A DNA stretch of 64,000 nt from Setaria digitata (Eukaryota > Nematoda > Chromadorea > Rhabditida > Setariidae): positions 57,404 to 121,403 of the forward strand of contig RCAB01000167.1 in the NCBI GenBank assembly GCA_003640385.1, written 5' to 3'. Position 1 is the first letter of the stretch; every line of letters starts with the position of its first letter. The notes under the pieces were generated by a model that saw only the letters and a program-made list of their open reading frames with translations, was not told where the DNA came from and did no database searches. The translations under genes were made by a program, and so were the position numbers. Shown one piece after another: positions 35,102 through 47,711 of the stretch.

Positions 35102-38100
35102 TCATTGCGTTCCACCAAATACAACAATCAAACAAACGCAAATTGCAAATAAATTATTCGAAATTACATCAAGAGATGCTGTTTGAGTTGTTGTCACTGT
35201 GGTCATTGTCGAGGCCAGCAGAGGCGTTGTCGTTGGTTCTCTTGTTGTTAAATTGACTAGAATTAAATAATTTCAATTTAAGTTATTCAATATCAATTGC
35301 TATTTTCTGCACTTCACCCCAAAACTTCACTGTTCATTCAGAATTTATTTGCTAGAATTCAAATTAAGTATTAGTTGTTTTCAAATTTCTGGTGACATCG
35401 CATTTATTAAATTTTTCGTATTGTAATTCAGACCTATTACTATTATTGATTTGTTCAAAATTAATTATTAATTAACACCAGCAATGATCTGTACAGCTTT
35501 TCTAGTTCTCCCCTTTATTAATGTAATTATATTTAATTACCAGTGGTAGAATATTCAACGAATATTGGTTCTTCTATTTTATGAGCTGAAAAAAATCCAA
35601 ATTTAGCAAATCTAAGTTGACAATTTATCCGAGAATACAATGATAACTTTATTTAAATTTTAGAAACAGTGAGATGATTTAGAATTGCAACATTTTTGAC
35701 AATAGGCAAATATTTTGATTAATTTCTAAATTTATTTACATTAATTCATACTTTTCTGTCGTAAATCTAAATAACTTTCCCTTAATCTTAGTCTTATTTC
35801 CGCAAATAATATAATATAGGACAGAAATTTTTAAAAGTTTTAAAGATTAAAAATCCTTCGAGATTGTCATTTATATGCAGGAATTGATCTCAAAGAAATC
35901 TTCATCACTTTACAAAATGATAAAAGTGATTAAAAAAAAAAAATACGATTGATAGCGGCAACATAGGCAATCGAAGATCTATCGGATTCACCGATAACAA
36001 TGGCAATATATCGACCACCTAATTCCTGATCAATACCGATCCGATATGCGCCACTAATTAGCGTTCCCTTATACAGGAAAAGACTGAAATCACTCACAAT
36101 ATCTTCAAGAGTCTCGAAGTACGGATATTCGTGGCCCTCTAATGTTGCTTCTCGTCCATAGTCATCTGCTAGCACCTGAATGAATGGAAGGAACGAATGA
36201 GTGGAATAAAAGAAATGGTACGAAATGAAATGAAATGAAATGGAATGAAAATAAGGAATCGAAATGAAATAATTGAACGTACTAGAATGACTGAATCAAG
36301 ATAATCAATCGTCTGTTGTGAAAATGTCCAAAAAAAAAAAAAAAAAAAGCATACATATAAAGTAGCTTTATGATCCGGTGGAATCACAACTGCAGAATCA
36401 CCATTAACCCATTGAGAGTATGGTGGAACCTCATGGAGAAAGAATCCATTCTCGCCACCACAATGTACGATATTCATGATCGTTGTCCTCAAAGCATGAA
36501 AGAATTTCACCATCTATTATTAGCTCATTTAATAATGCAAATTTTTAAAAAAAATGATAAATTTTGTAATAATTATTCAAAATGTTATCATCAAAGAATT
36601 CCTGCTAGAAATTTAATAGAATTGCTTTATAACAAAATTATTATTTTCAAAAAAAAAAAAAAAATTAAAGTATATTATGAACTGTGAAGAGATGATGAAT
36701 GTATCTTTTGAAATTTTTCCATGAAGACTAATTATTGAAGAGGTTTCATCCCATTTCATCAGCAGTGAATCTGATTCTGTTAATGACGTTTTAATTTCAA
36801 TCGTTTCCTGTGGACAAAAAGGTGATGGCGCTGTCATCAGGACATCATTAGAGAATGATTTAGCTACTGGATAATGCGCTGGAATCCTTAGTTCGGCACA
36901 TCCTGTTAATTCTTATCATTATTGCATCTAGTGATTGGTTTTTTATCACTATTAGCATCTAGTGATTGGTATTTGTTTTGGCTTACTAGCAAAAAAGAAG
37001 GAACAATTAATTAATAGAAATATTTTGATAATAAGCTAAATCAAAATGAATCAATTAAATTTGACTATTTCATTCTTGGCACTAAGTTATTTATATTATC
37101 ACTAATTACACCTTCCAAAAACGAAATTAAACAATAACTACCGAAAAAAAGACAAATTAATTTTTGCAACTATAAAACCTTTCAAATGAAATGAACCAGT
37201 AATCTTTGCAATTATCTTACCGATTAATTTACGGCTAAAATTTTAATCTAAATTAATTACAGGTGTAAAAGAAGAACGCACTATCAACAATCATTGTTGT
37301 TGGCATATAATGAGCAATATCAGCATCAACACCTTCTCGAGAATGCATTCCTCGGACAGAAACAACAATTAGCAGACGGGTGACATTCATCTGATCTAAT
37401 GAGTTTCGTAATTTTGGCTTACTTACAAATTCTTCCAATTGATCTCGAATCCATAGCGATATTGGTTTCTGTGTTGCCGTCGTATATTGCCATAATGAGC
37501 CAGCCTAGACTGATATGATCCATCATTCACTGTTTCATATTTCATTTTTAATAATATTTAAAATTAATTAAAAATTTTACAAAATTTACTTTTGTAGGTA
37601 AAAATTTCAAAGTAACATGCTATAGCGAATGCAATAAGAAATAAAATGATGACAACTTTTTACTTTAAACAGTAAGTAATTTTTCTCTTACTATCAATAG
37701 AATAGTGAATAATTTAAATGTAAATAATTTTATATTGTTGATTTAAAATTTGAATAATTTAAATGCCAAAAAATAAATCTAATTTATATTCATGAATTTC
37801 TTCTTTCTGTTTTTAAAAGAACAAATGATTTATTTCAAATATTAACATTAATTCCATCATTTCATGTGTCCAATTACTCTTTTCTTTTCTTTTCTTTTAC
37901 CCCATTAAATTCATTTTATGCAATTAATGTGTTTATTATTTTGTTTATAGAGAAAAGAAAATTAATTAGCATGACACCTTCATTTTTTGCTTAATTACTT
38001 TTAACTGATTATTTTCACCAATTGTTATCGAAACATCATGTACACCATGTTCCTGCCAGATCGTTTGATTTGTTGCACCAAGCGGCAAGAAATATACAGT

Positions 38101-39914
38101 AGCAGTAATATGTGTTGGTATTGAAAATGAATAATAATTGCCACCCATCCCAACCGGATGTACTAATTAAAAAAAAAAAACGTACTGATTAGTATTTGAA
38201 ATAAATAGAAAAAATTATTTGAGGATGATAAAAAAATTTCTAGTTAAAATCTTATGCAAAAACTCTTTGCACAGCCCTATTATATTAATTAAGTTAATTT
38301 TAATTAAGCAAAAAATTTGTACTATTTTCTTATAAATAGAACAATTAGATGAAGATGAAATGAATTTTAAATAAATATGAAAGAATGAAGAAAAAAAAAC
38401 CTAGGAAGTAATCAACAGCACCAGTAACATCAGATACGTAACAATTTATTGATATCTTATCAGTTGCGGTAATATGTATTCTTGTATTTAATAACATATG
38501 CAGTCCTTCTTTTATTTCATCCATTTTCCAACTTTCAATTTCGTACTGTAACTTTATCGTATCACTATGAAAGTTTATAATAAAAAAAATTTTTTTTTTT
38601 TTAAATTCCAAGAAAAAAATAACTAACCATCCTTTTTTTGTGACAAAAAATCATTTCAAATAAAAAAATATGCATAAAATAAGAAAGTAAGAAAAACATA
38701 CCTTATGAAAACCTTTGAAGGTTAATTGCTGCTTGATCTCCCTAAGCTTTGGCTTATTGTCTCTAGTATACTGTATAACACCGTAGTCAGCATGCACCGT
38801 TATACTAATCTCTCTATCCATGCCAAACAAGTAGCAAGCAGTTTCTGCTATCTCATAATTACCGGTTGACGGTAGCACGAAAATGAATTCGGTGCCCCAA
38901 GAATCGGCTTCAAGTCCTTTCAGACATTCACTGTTTCGTATATTCACTGTAATTTTTTAAGATTAATTAAAATTATCAAATTATTTAAGACAGAAGGAAA
39001 AAAAAAAAAAAAGATTTCCTTATGGTATATAATCTAATCATTCTTATTACTGCTTAGTATTAAATTTTTACGAAAAAAGAAAGAGAAAAAATAATAATAG
39101 AACTGAAAAAAGAAATTAGAACAGATTCAGAAAACAAATTGAGCTGCTTTTTTTTTTCTACTAGTAGAGATAATTAATACTGATAACAAAACTAATTTGC
39201 AATTCATTACATGTTTCACAAATTTAAGAATTTATCACTGATACAGATAACGGAAGTTGCAATCATTATATGATAAGCGATTTTCAGAATTTTACTTTTA
39301 ACATTATTATAGATATGGATATTATAAGGTGTAGTAAATGCAAATAGATTTTGAGTCATAATATCATTCATATTATTAGACTGATTGGGAATAAACCTTA
39401 TGAAACAATGAAACAAATGCATTTTTCCAAGGTATTAAAGGAAAAAAAAAAGAAAAAAAAAAAGGGATACTAACTAAAAATCCTACACAATTCTCATTCT
39501 GTAGTCAGATGGAATATTTTTATGAAAAAATATTCATTATCTTATGGGATGGTTTGAATGATAAGCAAAATGATAAGCAAATGATAAGCGAAATGGTAAA
39601 TCAGCTATAATTCAAAATTTAAATATTCTAGTAATAAAAAAATTTCATTAAATAAAAAAAGCATTTATATTGCGAAATCTTTTTTTTTTTCTTTCTTTTG
39701 ATGTCTTGTTTTAAGAAATTTAAACAACTTCAGTTTGATCCTTCATTTCTTTCTTTTTTTTTTTTTTTTTTTTTTTTTTCAAATAATTGATCAATTTCTG
39801 AAATAAACCACATGGGAAAGAAAAAAGAAATAAAATCGCAAATTAATTACCAACGAATACAATTAACAAAATCAGTTCGAGTTCAAAACTTTTCCAGCCA
39901 CTGAATAAAATCAT
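35102..39914 (-). CDS. Secreted, probably GPI-anchored IgGFc-binding-like protein
   Basis: Ten exons on the minus strand join in phase to 540 residues: 39914-39851, 38946-38702, 38545-38401, 38162-37999, 37504-37282, 36902-36683, 36487-36355, 36175-35947, 35585-35541, 35256-35102. Residues 1-21 look like a signal peptide (ELELILLIVFV). The ectodomain starts with SWGTEFIFVLPSTGNYE, followed by TRIHITATDKISINCYVS (125-141) and HPVGMGGNYYSF. Together these resemble the N-terminal IgGFc-binding family: a GTEF start, a strand for 'incidental' sugar or protein interactions, and a landmark 'LP..G..Y' segment. A second, similar round may begin near residue 300. The tail is a Thr-rich stalk (TTREPTTTPLL, TMTTVTTTQ) and a final hydrophobic segment (NLFAICVCLIVVFGG) with almost nothing after it, as in GPI-anchored proteins. 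The exon 6/7 junction uses a weak GTTCAT donor and is the least certain. The family assignment rests on pattern memory. Confidence 0.68.
36206..36275. repeat. (GAAAT)n pentanucleotide repeat in intron
   Basis: Imperfect ATGAA/GAAAT units between exons 36175-35947 and 36487-36355 of the IgGFc-like gene. Confidence 0.75.
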
Positions 39915-41742
39915 CCTACTTGAACTAAACTCTCCGCAAGTTAGTTAATGATACCATAAAGATTGATAAGAAAAAAGAATAATAATTAATTTGCAATCTT
40001 GACGCTTTATATTTTTTGCAAAAAATTTACATCATTTATGATAAATTTGCATCACTTATTGACAAAATTTGAAAATGATAAGCATTTTTCAATAAAAAAT
40101 AATAAACCAAAAAAAAAAACTTATAAGAAATTATAATAAATTTGGCACATCGAAAAAAAGAATGCCATTTCTAGCTACTTTCTGCAAAATTAAAAACTCA
40201 AAGATTAAATTACTAAATTAAACGACGAATTAATTGCATGGCTAGTTTTTTTTATCTATTTATTTAAAAATCACCAGAAAAAAAAAAAAAAAAAAACGAG
40301 GAAGAGACGTTATATGATAATTCATAAATCTTCAGCTGCTTTTGTCACACATCTTTTATTGAAAATGAAAAAAGGGTCAAAAATTGATAAAGAAGTAAAG
40401 TGATAACCTCTTATCAAATATTATTAATCAAATGAATTAAAAATGAGACTTCTTTTATTTTTTTTTTTATTTTACTATTTTTACGCTAATTAGCATCCGA
40501 TAATTTCAAATGGATGAAATTAGAAANAAATATTATTAATCAAATGAATTAAAAATGAGACTTGTTTTATTTTCAAGTACTATTTTTACGCTAATTAGCA
40601 TCCGATAATTTCAAATGGATGAAATTAGAAAATGCTCAACGGCTAAATTAATCCTAGAACTTGAAATTGTGATTGTAAAAGGTTGAAATTTAACTTATTG
40701 TTTGATTTGCAATTTTGGAAAATGTAAAATTGCAGATGCAACAAAAGTGGCAGCAGCAGCAGAAGTGTAAAAGATCGGAAGTAATTTAATTATATCCTGT
40801 GATGACGACCTTTGTATTAAAAGTGATATTTGCTACATGATGACATCATTTTTACACTTTTGTGAATTTTAAATTCTTTGAAAACTTCCAAAGTTTTCCG
40901 ATTTTTCTTTTTTTGCACTATAATTTTACTAATTTTTTTTTGACACTACTGTGAAAATTAATGCCGAACGTGAAGTCAACAAAACCAAACGATGTTAGTA
41001 TTTAAAAAAAGAAAAAAAAGAAAATTTAAAAAGTTCTGTAAAAGTAAAGTCCTGTATTAAAAAACGGATGGGAAGATGTAAAATTTCTGAAAGGGAATTT
41101 GGCATTCTAATATTTTCAGCTTTTTCTTTTAACTAATATACTTTTTCTTTCTGAAAATTCACAAAAAAAAAGAAAAAAAAAACATAGTAGTAATGAAATA
41201 GTAAAAATTTTCAAATTTTTTCCTGAATTTTTTTTTTTTTTTTTTCAGCAACTTCCTTAATCACTTTCCTTAATAATATCTAGCTTGAAAATTTTTATTC
41301 GAGAAAATTACAGAGCACTTCAAATCTTGTCAATTTTCAACAAACAATATTTATTCTTTAATATCTCGAAAGTAATCCCGGTATCGATCGGTCGGCAAAA
41401 AGTCAAGCTGTATCGTCGTGTACAATTTCATTTAGTTTAAATTTACTGTTAAAATGATTTGTAGAAAATTTCATCTGATCTTGTTATTCTCTTTCCTAAT
41501 CTAATAATGTTTCAGTAAGAATATGATCAGTCTAAAAGTTTTAATTAAATAGTAAATTTTTAATGAACTAGCTACAATGACAAAATAAAAACATTGATCT
41601 ATCTATTCCGAAGAAAAATAGAAGTGAAATGAGCAATGAAGCTCAATTTTTTCTTGTTTGTTTTCGTGGTGATGTTTATTATTAAAATTAATTACAATCT
41701 TGGTTATCATTTTCGTTATCAATTTTATCGGCGCTTTATTCT
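39915..41742. other. Intergenic between two minus-strand genes
   Basis: Promoter side of the IgGFc-like gene and 3' side of the phosphatase-like gene. AT-rich, with an N-gap duplication at 40416-40631. No exon supported. The IgGFc-like ATG at 39914 is preceded on its strand by TTCAAG four bases upstream, a possible trans-splice acceptor. Confidence 0.5.
40416..40631. repeat. Near-identical sequence on both sides of an N gap (40527)
   Basis: 40416-40526 recurs at 40528-40631. The copies differ mainly in the length and content of one T-rich tract and by one substitution. Probable contig overlap, though the tract difference could also reflect two haplotypes. Confidence 0.85.
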
Positions 41743-44700
41743 TCATCCAGTTCGATAAAATGGTCCCAGCGGTGTTGTAGGTAGACCTTTCGTTAATTCC
41801 ATTTCTGTTGATTGATTTCGAGGTGACCTCTTAAGACATAAATAAGCAATTAAGAAAGAACAAAAGACAGCAGATAATTATCTACTTAATTGTTTCACAA
41901 AATTTTATAAAACAATAGCAAAGCTAACCCATTTGCTTTTTCCTACCATATTTTTCATTCCTAAAATTATTATTATCACTATCATTTACAATGTATCTGC
42001 TCATTCAGTTTTAATTTAAACAATTTTTTGAAAGTGATTTGCAGAAAAAAAACGAAGGATATTTTTGAGCCAAATGATTTTTAAATAATTTGAAACTGNC
42101 TTGCAGAAAAAAAAACGAAGGATATTTTTGAGCCAAATGATTTTTAAATAATTTGAAACTGCACAAATTCTAATGAATCAATTCATATTTTAAATTTTAC
42201 AGGCCTTAATCATTTATATTTTTCTCATTGTGCTCCGTAATGAAAAACTGTGAGAAATTTAAGAAGCAAATCCGTCGAGAATGGCTAATTAGTAAAGACC
42301 AATTATCTTCTGTTAGTGGATGAATTTTGAAACTTAAACGAGAAAAACAACGAAAATTTCCCATGAATTCTCAAGGCAAATATGCAGGCAAAAGAAATAT
42401 TTTAATGATACTAATTAAAAATATTAAAAAAAACCTTGTGTAAATGAATGAGACCGCGGTCGAAATGATGGACGAGGTAAATTTTCATCCTGCAATTTTT
42501 ATAATCTTATGTTTTTACATTTGTATGTAAAATAAATAAGGAAATTTCTCAAATTCATTTCTAAGTTAAAAATTTATAGAATCTCTCTGTGTTAATAATT
42601 TTATTTAGAGAAAAATGAAAAGAAAACTAATGAAGAATTATTGATAATTAAATCAACATCAGCATATTGGAAAGTGATTGGATAATTTTAGAAAAGACTA
42701 AAACAAAAATATTTCTTAAGCTAGAAGTTGAATATTTAAATTTTTTATGGAACTTACGCATGCCCACCTCGGATTCAAGGGCAGGATATAGAGTTATGGC
42801 AGAATAAGATGATAATTCATCTGATTCTTCACCTTCACTTTCATCCGTCGTTGTTAGTGGTTGATCCTACAAACAGAAGTAAGATTGTTTCAATATGATA
42901 TCGAGAAAATTCATTAGTGCATCGAAAAATAGCATCGAGAAATTTCATCCAGGTAAATTTTAGGTAAAAGTTTAAAAAAAAAAAAAAAAAGAAAGAAAGG
43001 AGTGGTGATATTCTTGCCAACTGATCCCACAATTTTATTTGTGAGCGTTGAATAGGTGTGGAACATCGTGGTCCTTGTATCACTTCCTGTAAGATTAAAA
43101 TAATATGAAAAAAAAAATTCCAAAAGGTTAATTTCTAGTCAATTTTCAATTAATCATTCACTAATTTTCTTCCGATTTAAATGGTCGAATGGATCATTAA
43201 AAATAGATGAAATTAAAAAAAAAAAAAAAATTAGCACTTTAAAATGCAACTTAAGAAATGAAAATTTTGAACGTAAACAAAAATCCGACCAAGTTTGTGC
43301 TGGCATAGTTGAAAGGCTTCAGCTCACGAGGTAAAGTACCCAATAATGCTGGCGAAAGATCCACCAAACGGTACTGTAGCTGTCGTGGATCCATTTGCCA
43401 GTCTAATTGAATATTGAAATTAAGCTGCCGGATTAAGTCAGCTAATTCTGCGTGAGAAATTGTTACAGTAGCTGATGTGTACTGTAATTGGCCTAAGCAA
43501 AATAAGCATGACTGACGACCCAGTGGACGGCAAATATAGGGCGGTTTGAAGGAATATTGAAGGAGTAGTTCATAAACCAATTTAATTCTTTCTAGTGGCA
43601 TTTCGTCGTGGAACACTTTCCAATCGGATATATAACCATCAGGTAGCAAATAAATGATATACTCTTCAAAAAATTTCAATTAATTACGAAATTACTATGA
43701 AATAGTAAAAACAATAAAAGGAAAGAAAAAAAAAATTCCGTCAAAATTAATTTAAAACTATTACCAAAGTATTTTAGACTTTATTATGGAAATAATATAG
43801 TTATGAGATTCTGTTAATTAGTACATATCTGATCGTTTTTTTTTTTCTTTTTAATGGTATAAATTAATGAAACTTATCACTTACTGCTAATCAGTGGCAT
43901 ATCAACGTAATGCATAACATCCCTTTCTTCTTCGTCTGTTTCATCAGGATTTGAGCCTGTGACAAATGATAAGCAAATGGGATCATTGCCAAAATCATAA
44001 CACCATTTCGTTCTATCACTTACATGACAGGTACGAATCAAGCGATGAACTCCAAATGCTGTCAGAACTTTTTCCAAACCTTCCTTATTAAAGCGAAAAC
44101 CAATGGGATAGTCATTTGATGGTGCGAATTCTCTGCAATTAAATTCACTCCATTAAATAGTTAATTAATCAATTAATGAACATATATTCAACACTTAAAG
44201 AGAAAGAAAATGAGAAAGGAAAATATTATGCTTCAATGATTATCAAAATAGATGTTTTTTCCTTTTCAAACTTACCTAAGAAGTGTATCATCAGGTGTAC
44301 CATAAAGAATATCTGTTACCATGGATCGTTGAGTGGCTGAGATTTTACTCTGTCCTAATGGTATTGGTAAGGTTTTCAAACTTTTTAATGATGTCATATA
44401 TGGTGATACACCACTATGAACACACAAAAAGGCTAAAAAATAAGTTCAAAAAATCAGAGTATATTTGTTCAAGAATAGAATGAACCTTAGATACCAGAAA
44501 ATTTTAAAAAATTTTGAAATTTCAAAGATTTCAGCAGTAAAATCGCATATCATAAATTAACTAAAAACTAATTTTTACAGCTTATCTGTACTTATCTGTA
44601 TTTCTCCTTCTTTTTTTTCTTTTTTTTTTTACTTTCTGGTTCATTAATGAGACTCATAATTGAATAAAAGTTTATCACAAAAGTCTCGATGATAGTCGAC

Positions 44701-46340
44701 TGATAAAACATACAACCCGCTTTGGCAGCCAGAGGAAGAAAATCAAAGAACATCATAAATGCCCTGAATAATTCTCTGTCGGCACACTAAAATTAAAAAA
44801 AAAAATATTAATTTAAGTAGTTTCTATATAACAAAGGATTAGAGATCGTCATCATGATTATAACTTCTGCAAAAATACTCATTAATAGAAACAACCATTT
44901 ACCACTCTGCATGTATCATTAATTGATATAACTAAAATCTATTCATATTTCATCAAATTTTAGTATTGTTTGATATTGTTCTAAAATTAAAAAAAAAAAA
45001 GAAAAAAAACATTAAAAAACTTTTCAATCAAAAATATTACTTGCATTAGTTGTTAATTATTAAGAAATTCATTTTCATTTTTAAATTTAACTAAATTATC
45101 ATTTGAAAAAACTTACAAAACAATCAAATTTCGTTTTCATGCACATTTCGTAGGTTTCGCCATGACCTCTAAGTAATACTATGTATCTGGGGAAGCGTAT
45201 TTTCAGTGCAATAAGAAACAATAATGCATCATATCGATATTCACCGCTTGGTGCCAAATAATCACCTAGAATAAATTAATCTAACTGAATCTTTCGAGGT
45301 AATCATTCTGAATGAATCTTTTTGACTAATCACTTAAAATGGATCAAATTCTTTTGAGATACTCTCGCCTGGAATTAATCAATCCTTTTCAAACATTTTT
45401 AAGTTTACATCAAGCTGAGCTTATTTCAGGAATTTCTTTTCATTTCTTCAAGTTATTCATACTTTCATAATTGGTTTGGAATTTTTGTTCAAATATGTTT
45501 CACTCAAATTTACACTTTCATCTCTCAATGCATATGGCATAAATGTATTTATTATCACCAGTTGCAATATCATTTTTTTTTTTTTTTTTTCTTCGCAATG
45601 ATCATTTGTTTTGATAAGATAATATCAGATAAACAACAAAATGAATTGAGATTAAAATTAAAATAAAAATCATTTCAAATGGTGAATGACTGCGACTGAT
45701 AATGAAAATGGAAATGATAAAAATAGAATTACCAAGAAAAATGGCACTTGTACAGGGTGGCCAACGCTCATCTCCAAATACTGATACTAACATTTTCAGG
45801 TCACCATTTAGACTACCAACGGCAATCAATTCATCATATTCTGACCAGAGTGGTGTTGTCACATAGAGATTATCGTAGAACAAAGCAACTTCCATAGCAT
45901 TATGCAGTAGCTGGAATAATTCCAACTACAGTTAGAATAATTTAATTTAGTATTTTTATCTGATTAATTATATGAAAGTTATTTCATTTGACAAAGTTTT
46001 GAAAATGAAAATTTGAAAATTCTGCAAACAAAATTGGATAAATGGAATTAGAATGATAAAATTTAAAATTGCTTTTCTTTTGTTAAATTTTTAAATGAAA
46101 ATTTCTAGAAACAGAATTAAGAAAATTAAAATATTTGAAATTTTAATCCGAAGCATTTATCATGCTAAAAAGAATTGTCAGGAAATCAGCAATAAGATGG
46201 GAAGAAAAAATGATAATCACCGAAATTATTTCATGCCTATGAAACCATCGTTGAAGTGGTGTTCGATTTATGAAACATATATAATAAAGACTGCTAATGA
46301 GCTTTTCAATGTCTCTTTGTGAGAAATTTTTACATTTCAT
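41743..46340 (-). CDS. PPP-family pseudophosphatase (PP1/PP2A-like, catalytic residues lost)
   Basis: Ten exons on the minus strand join in phase to about 508 residues: 46340-46221, 45925-45733, 45265-45117, 44786-44714, 44432-44276, 44132-43885, 43663-43328, 43086-43022, 42866-42768, 41829-41743. The fold of a serine/threonine phosphatase is clear: DGDLKMLVSVFG-like start, then IFLGDYL, YDALLFLIALKIRFPRYIVL, LFRAFMMFFDFLPLAAKAG and VHSGVSPYMTSL. The catalytic motifs are changed: GDxHG is GSLNG (77-81), GDYVDRG is GDYLAPS (105-111), LRGNHE is LRGHGE (136-141), RAHQ is RTCH (264-267). Only the Asp of GD and the His of HSG survive. A C-terminal extension of about 200 residues follows, ending in an acidic stretch (DESEGEESDE). 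Start support: a TTTCAG acceptor 11 bases before the ATG. The last two exon junctions are uncertain; a GTAAGT donor after 42758 would give a different tail. Confidence 0.85.
42039..42161. repeat. Near-identical sequence on both sides of an N gap (42099)
   Basis: 42039-42098 recurs at 42101-42161 with one extra A. It lies in the last intron of the phosphatase-like gene. Probable contig overlap. Confidence 0.9.
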
Positions 46341-47711
46341 GCCTGATTCTGCTGAAATTTATTCATCTGAGATGAACAAATAAAACAATAGGAAAGAAGT
46401 AAAAAATTCGCATGCAACATGCAAACTGCAATTGCAGATAGATAAGAGTGGAGAGGTAAGACGATGGTAAATTATTTGATAATTTTTTTTTTTTGTTTTC
46501 TAATATTTTCAGAATAGTAAATTTGTAGGAAAAGCTAGCATTTAACAATATTTGCTTAATTAGCAAATATTAAATTAAAACAAAAATAGAGTGAGTGGAA
46601 TTTAAGATGGAAGAGACACGCATATAGGTTCAACGATATAGTACGAAAAAATGATAATGAAAGATTGAATAAGATAAAACATCGAATCTGTTTACCCATT
46701 TTTTTCTGACGGATTGGTGGCAAGTTTACTGGTCAGTAAATTGATGTTAGAAAACAATGATTGATTTGGGTTTTACGCTTCGTACATATTTTATTCGTCA
46801 GTTATGCAAAAATGAAACATAATAATTTATGTCTGAGAAATATCAGAAATGATATAAATCTAATTAATATTGAAAAAATTTTTTTCTTTTGGACTTGTTT
46901 TTACAACATTTCAAAGATTTTTTATGCCACATATTTTATATCTTTTTTTTTCCTTTCTCTCACTCAATTAAGAGCTTCTATTGTAATTAGATATTTTCCG
47001 AATCTTATTAAATAAGGTGACATTTACTGTTTGATAATTCTCATCTTTCTTTCATCATTTCTTTTAATTATCCCATTTCCGGAAGAAATGAACGAATTTC
47101 TGGATATTCCGCTGCAATCGAGGACACGAATTCGAGAACAGATCAGGAAGTTGCAAAATTAGCCAATTAAAGTGCTAAATGTCAACGATCCAATTAGGAG
47201 CTAAATCCCTTCTGATGAAGATGACCAGGTGGTACATGACGTACGCGGGCAAGCGAAGCTGAACTATATAGTTAATTGGGTTGCTGTTGTACGTATTTTC
47301 CATGGTGTTGTGAGGTTTTGCGTGGGCGTTTTTTTTTTGGTTTCGTTCACTTGAACGGATTAGGGAGGATTTTGTGGGTTTTTTTTTTGGAGTGTGTATG
47401 AGTGATTTGAGATATCTCGGGAGACCCGGGAGAGGTGATTTTGGTATGTTTTGGGAGGTTTGGAGAGAATGATTTGGGATATTTTTTGAAAATGATTGAA
47501 AGTATTTGGAGAGAAGTTTTGGAAACGATTTCGGGAGATTTCGTTAATTTTCCGCTCTTTTTTTTGGGATATTGCATAAAGTAAAGGATTAGCTTGGGAT
47601 AGGTACTTCGCTAAATTTGGAAGTGATTGATAAAATCGACATGATTGGAATGAAACAAATTGTGAAAAGTTTCTGGAAGAATTCTTTTACTCACGAAAGG
47701 TTTTTAGACGG
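46341..47711. promoter_or_regulatory. Divergent promoter region, phosphatase-like / Scm
   Basis: Separates the minus-strand start at 46340 from the plus-strand Scm start at 47712. Candidate trans-splice acceptors sit at both ends: CTGAAA (46352-46357, TTTCAG on the minus strand) and TTTTTAG (47701-47707), the latter only four bases from the ATG. 47060-47580 is less AT-rich, and 47310-47570 has a striking excess of G and T on the plus strand. Confidence 0.5.

Noticed and set aside
47347..47577. Lys/Pro/Ser-rich minus-strand frame upstream of Scm
   Set aside because: It is the complement of the G/T-skewed block; composition, not protein similarity, keeps it open.
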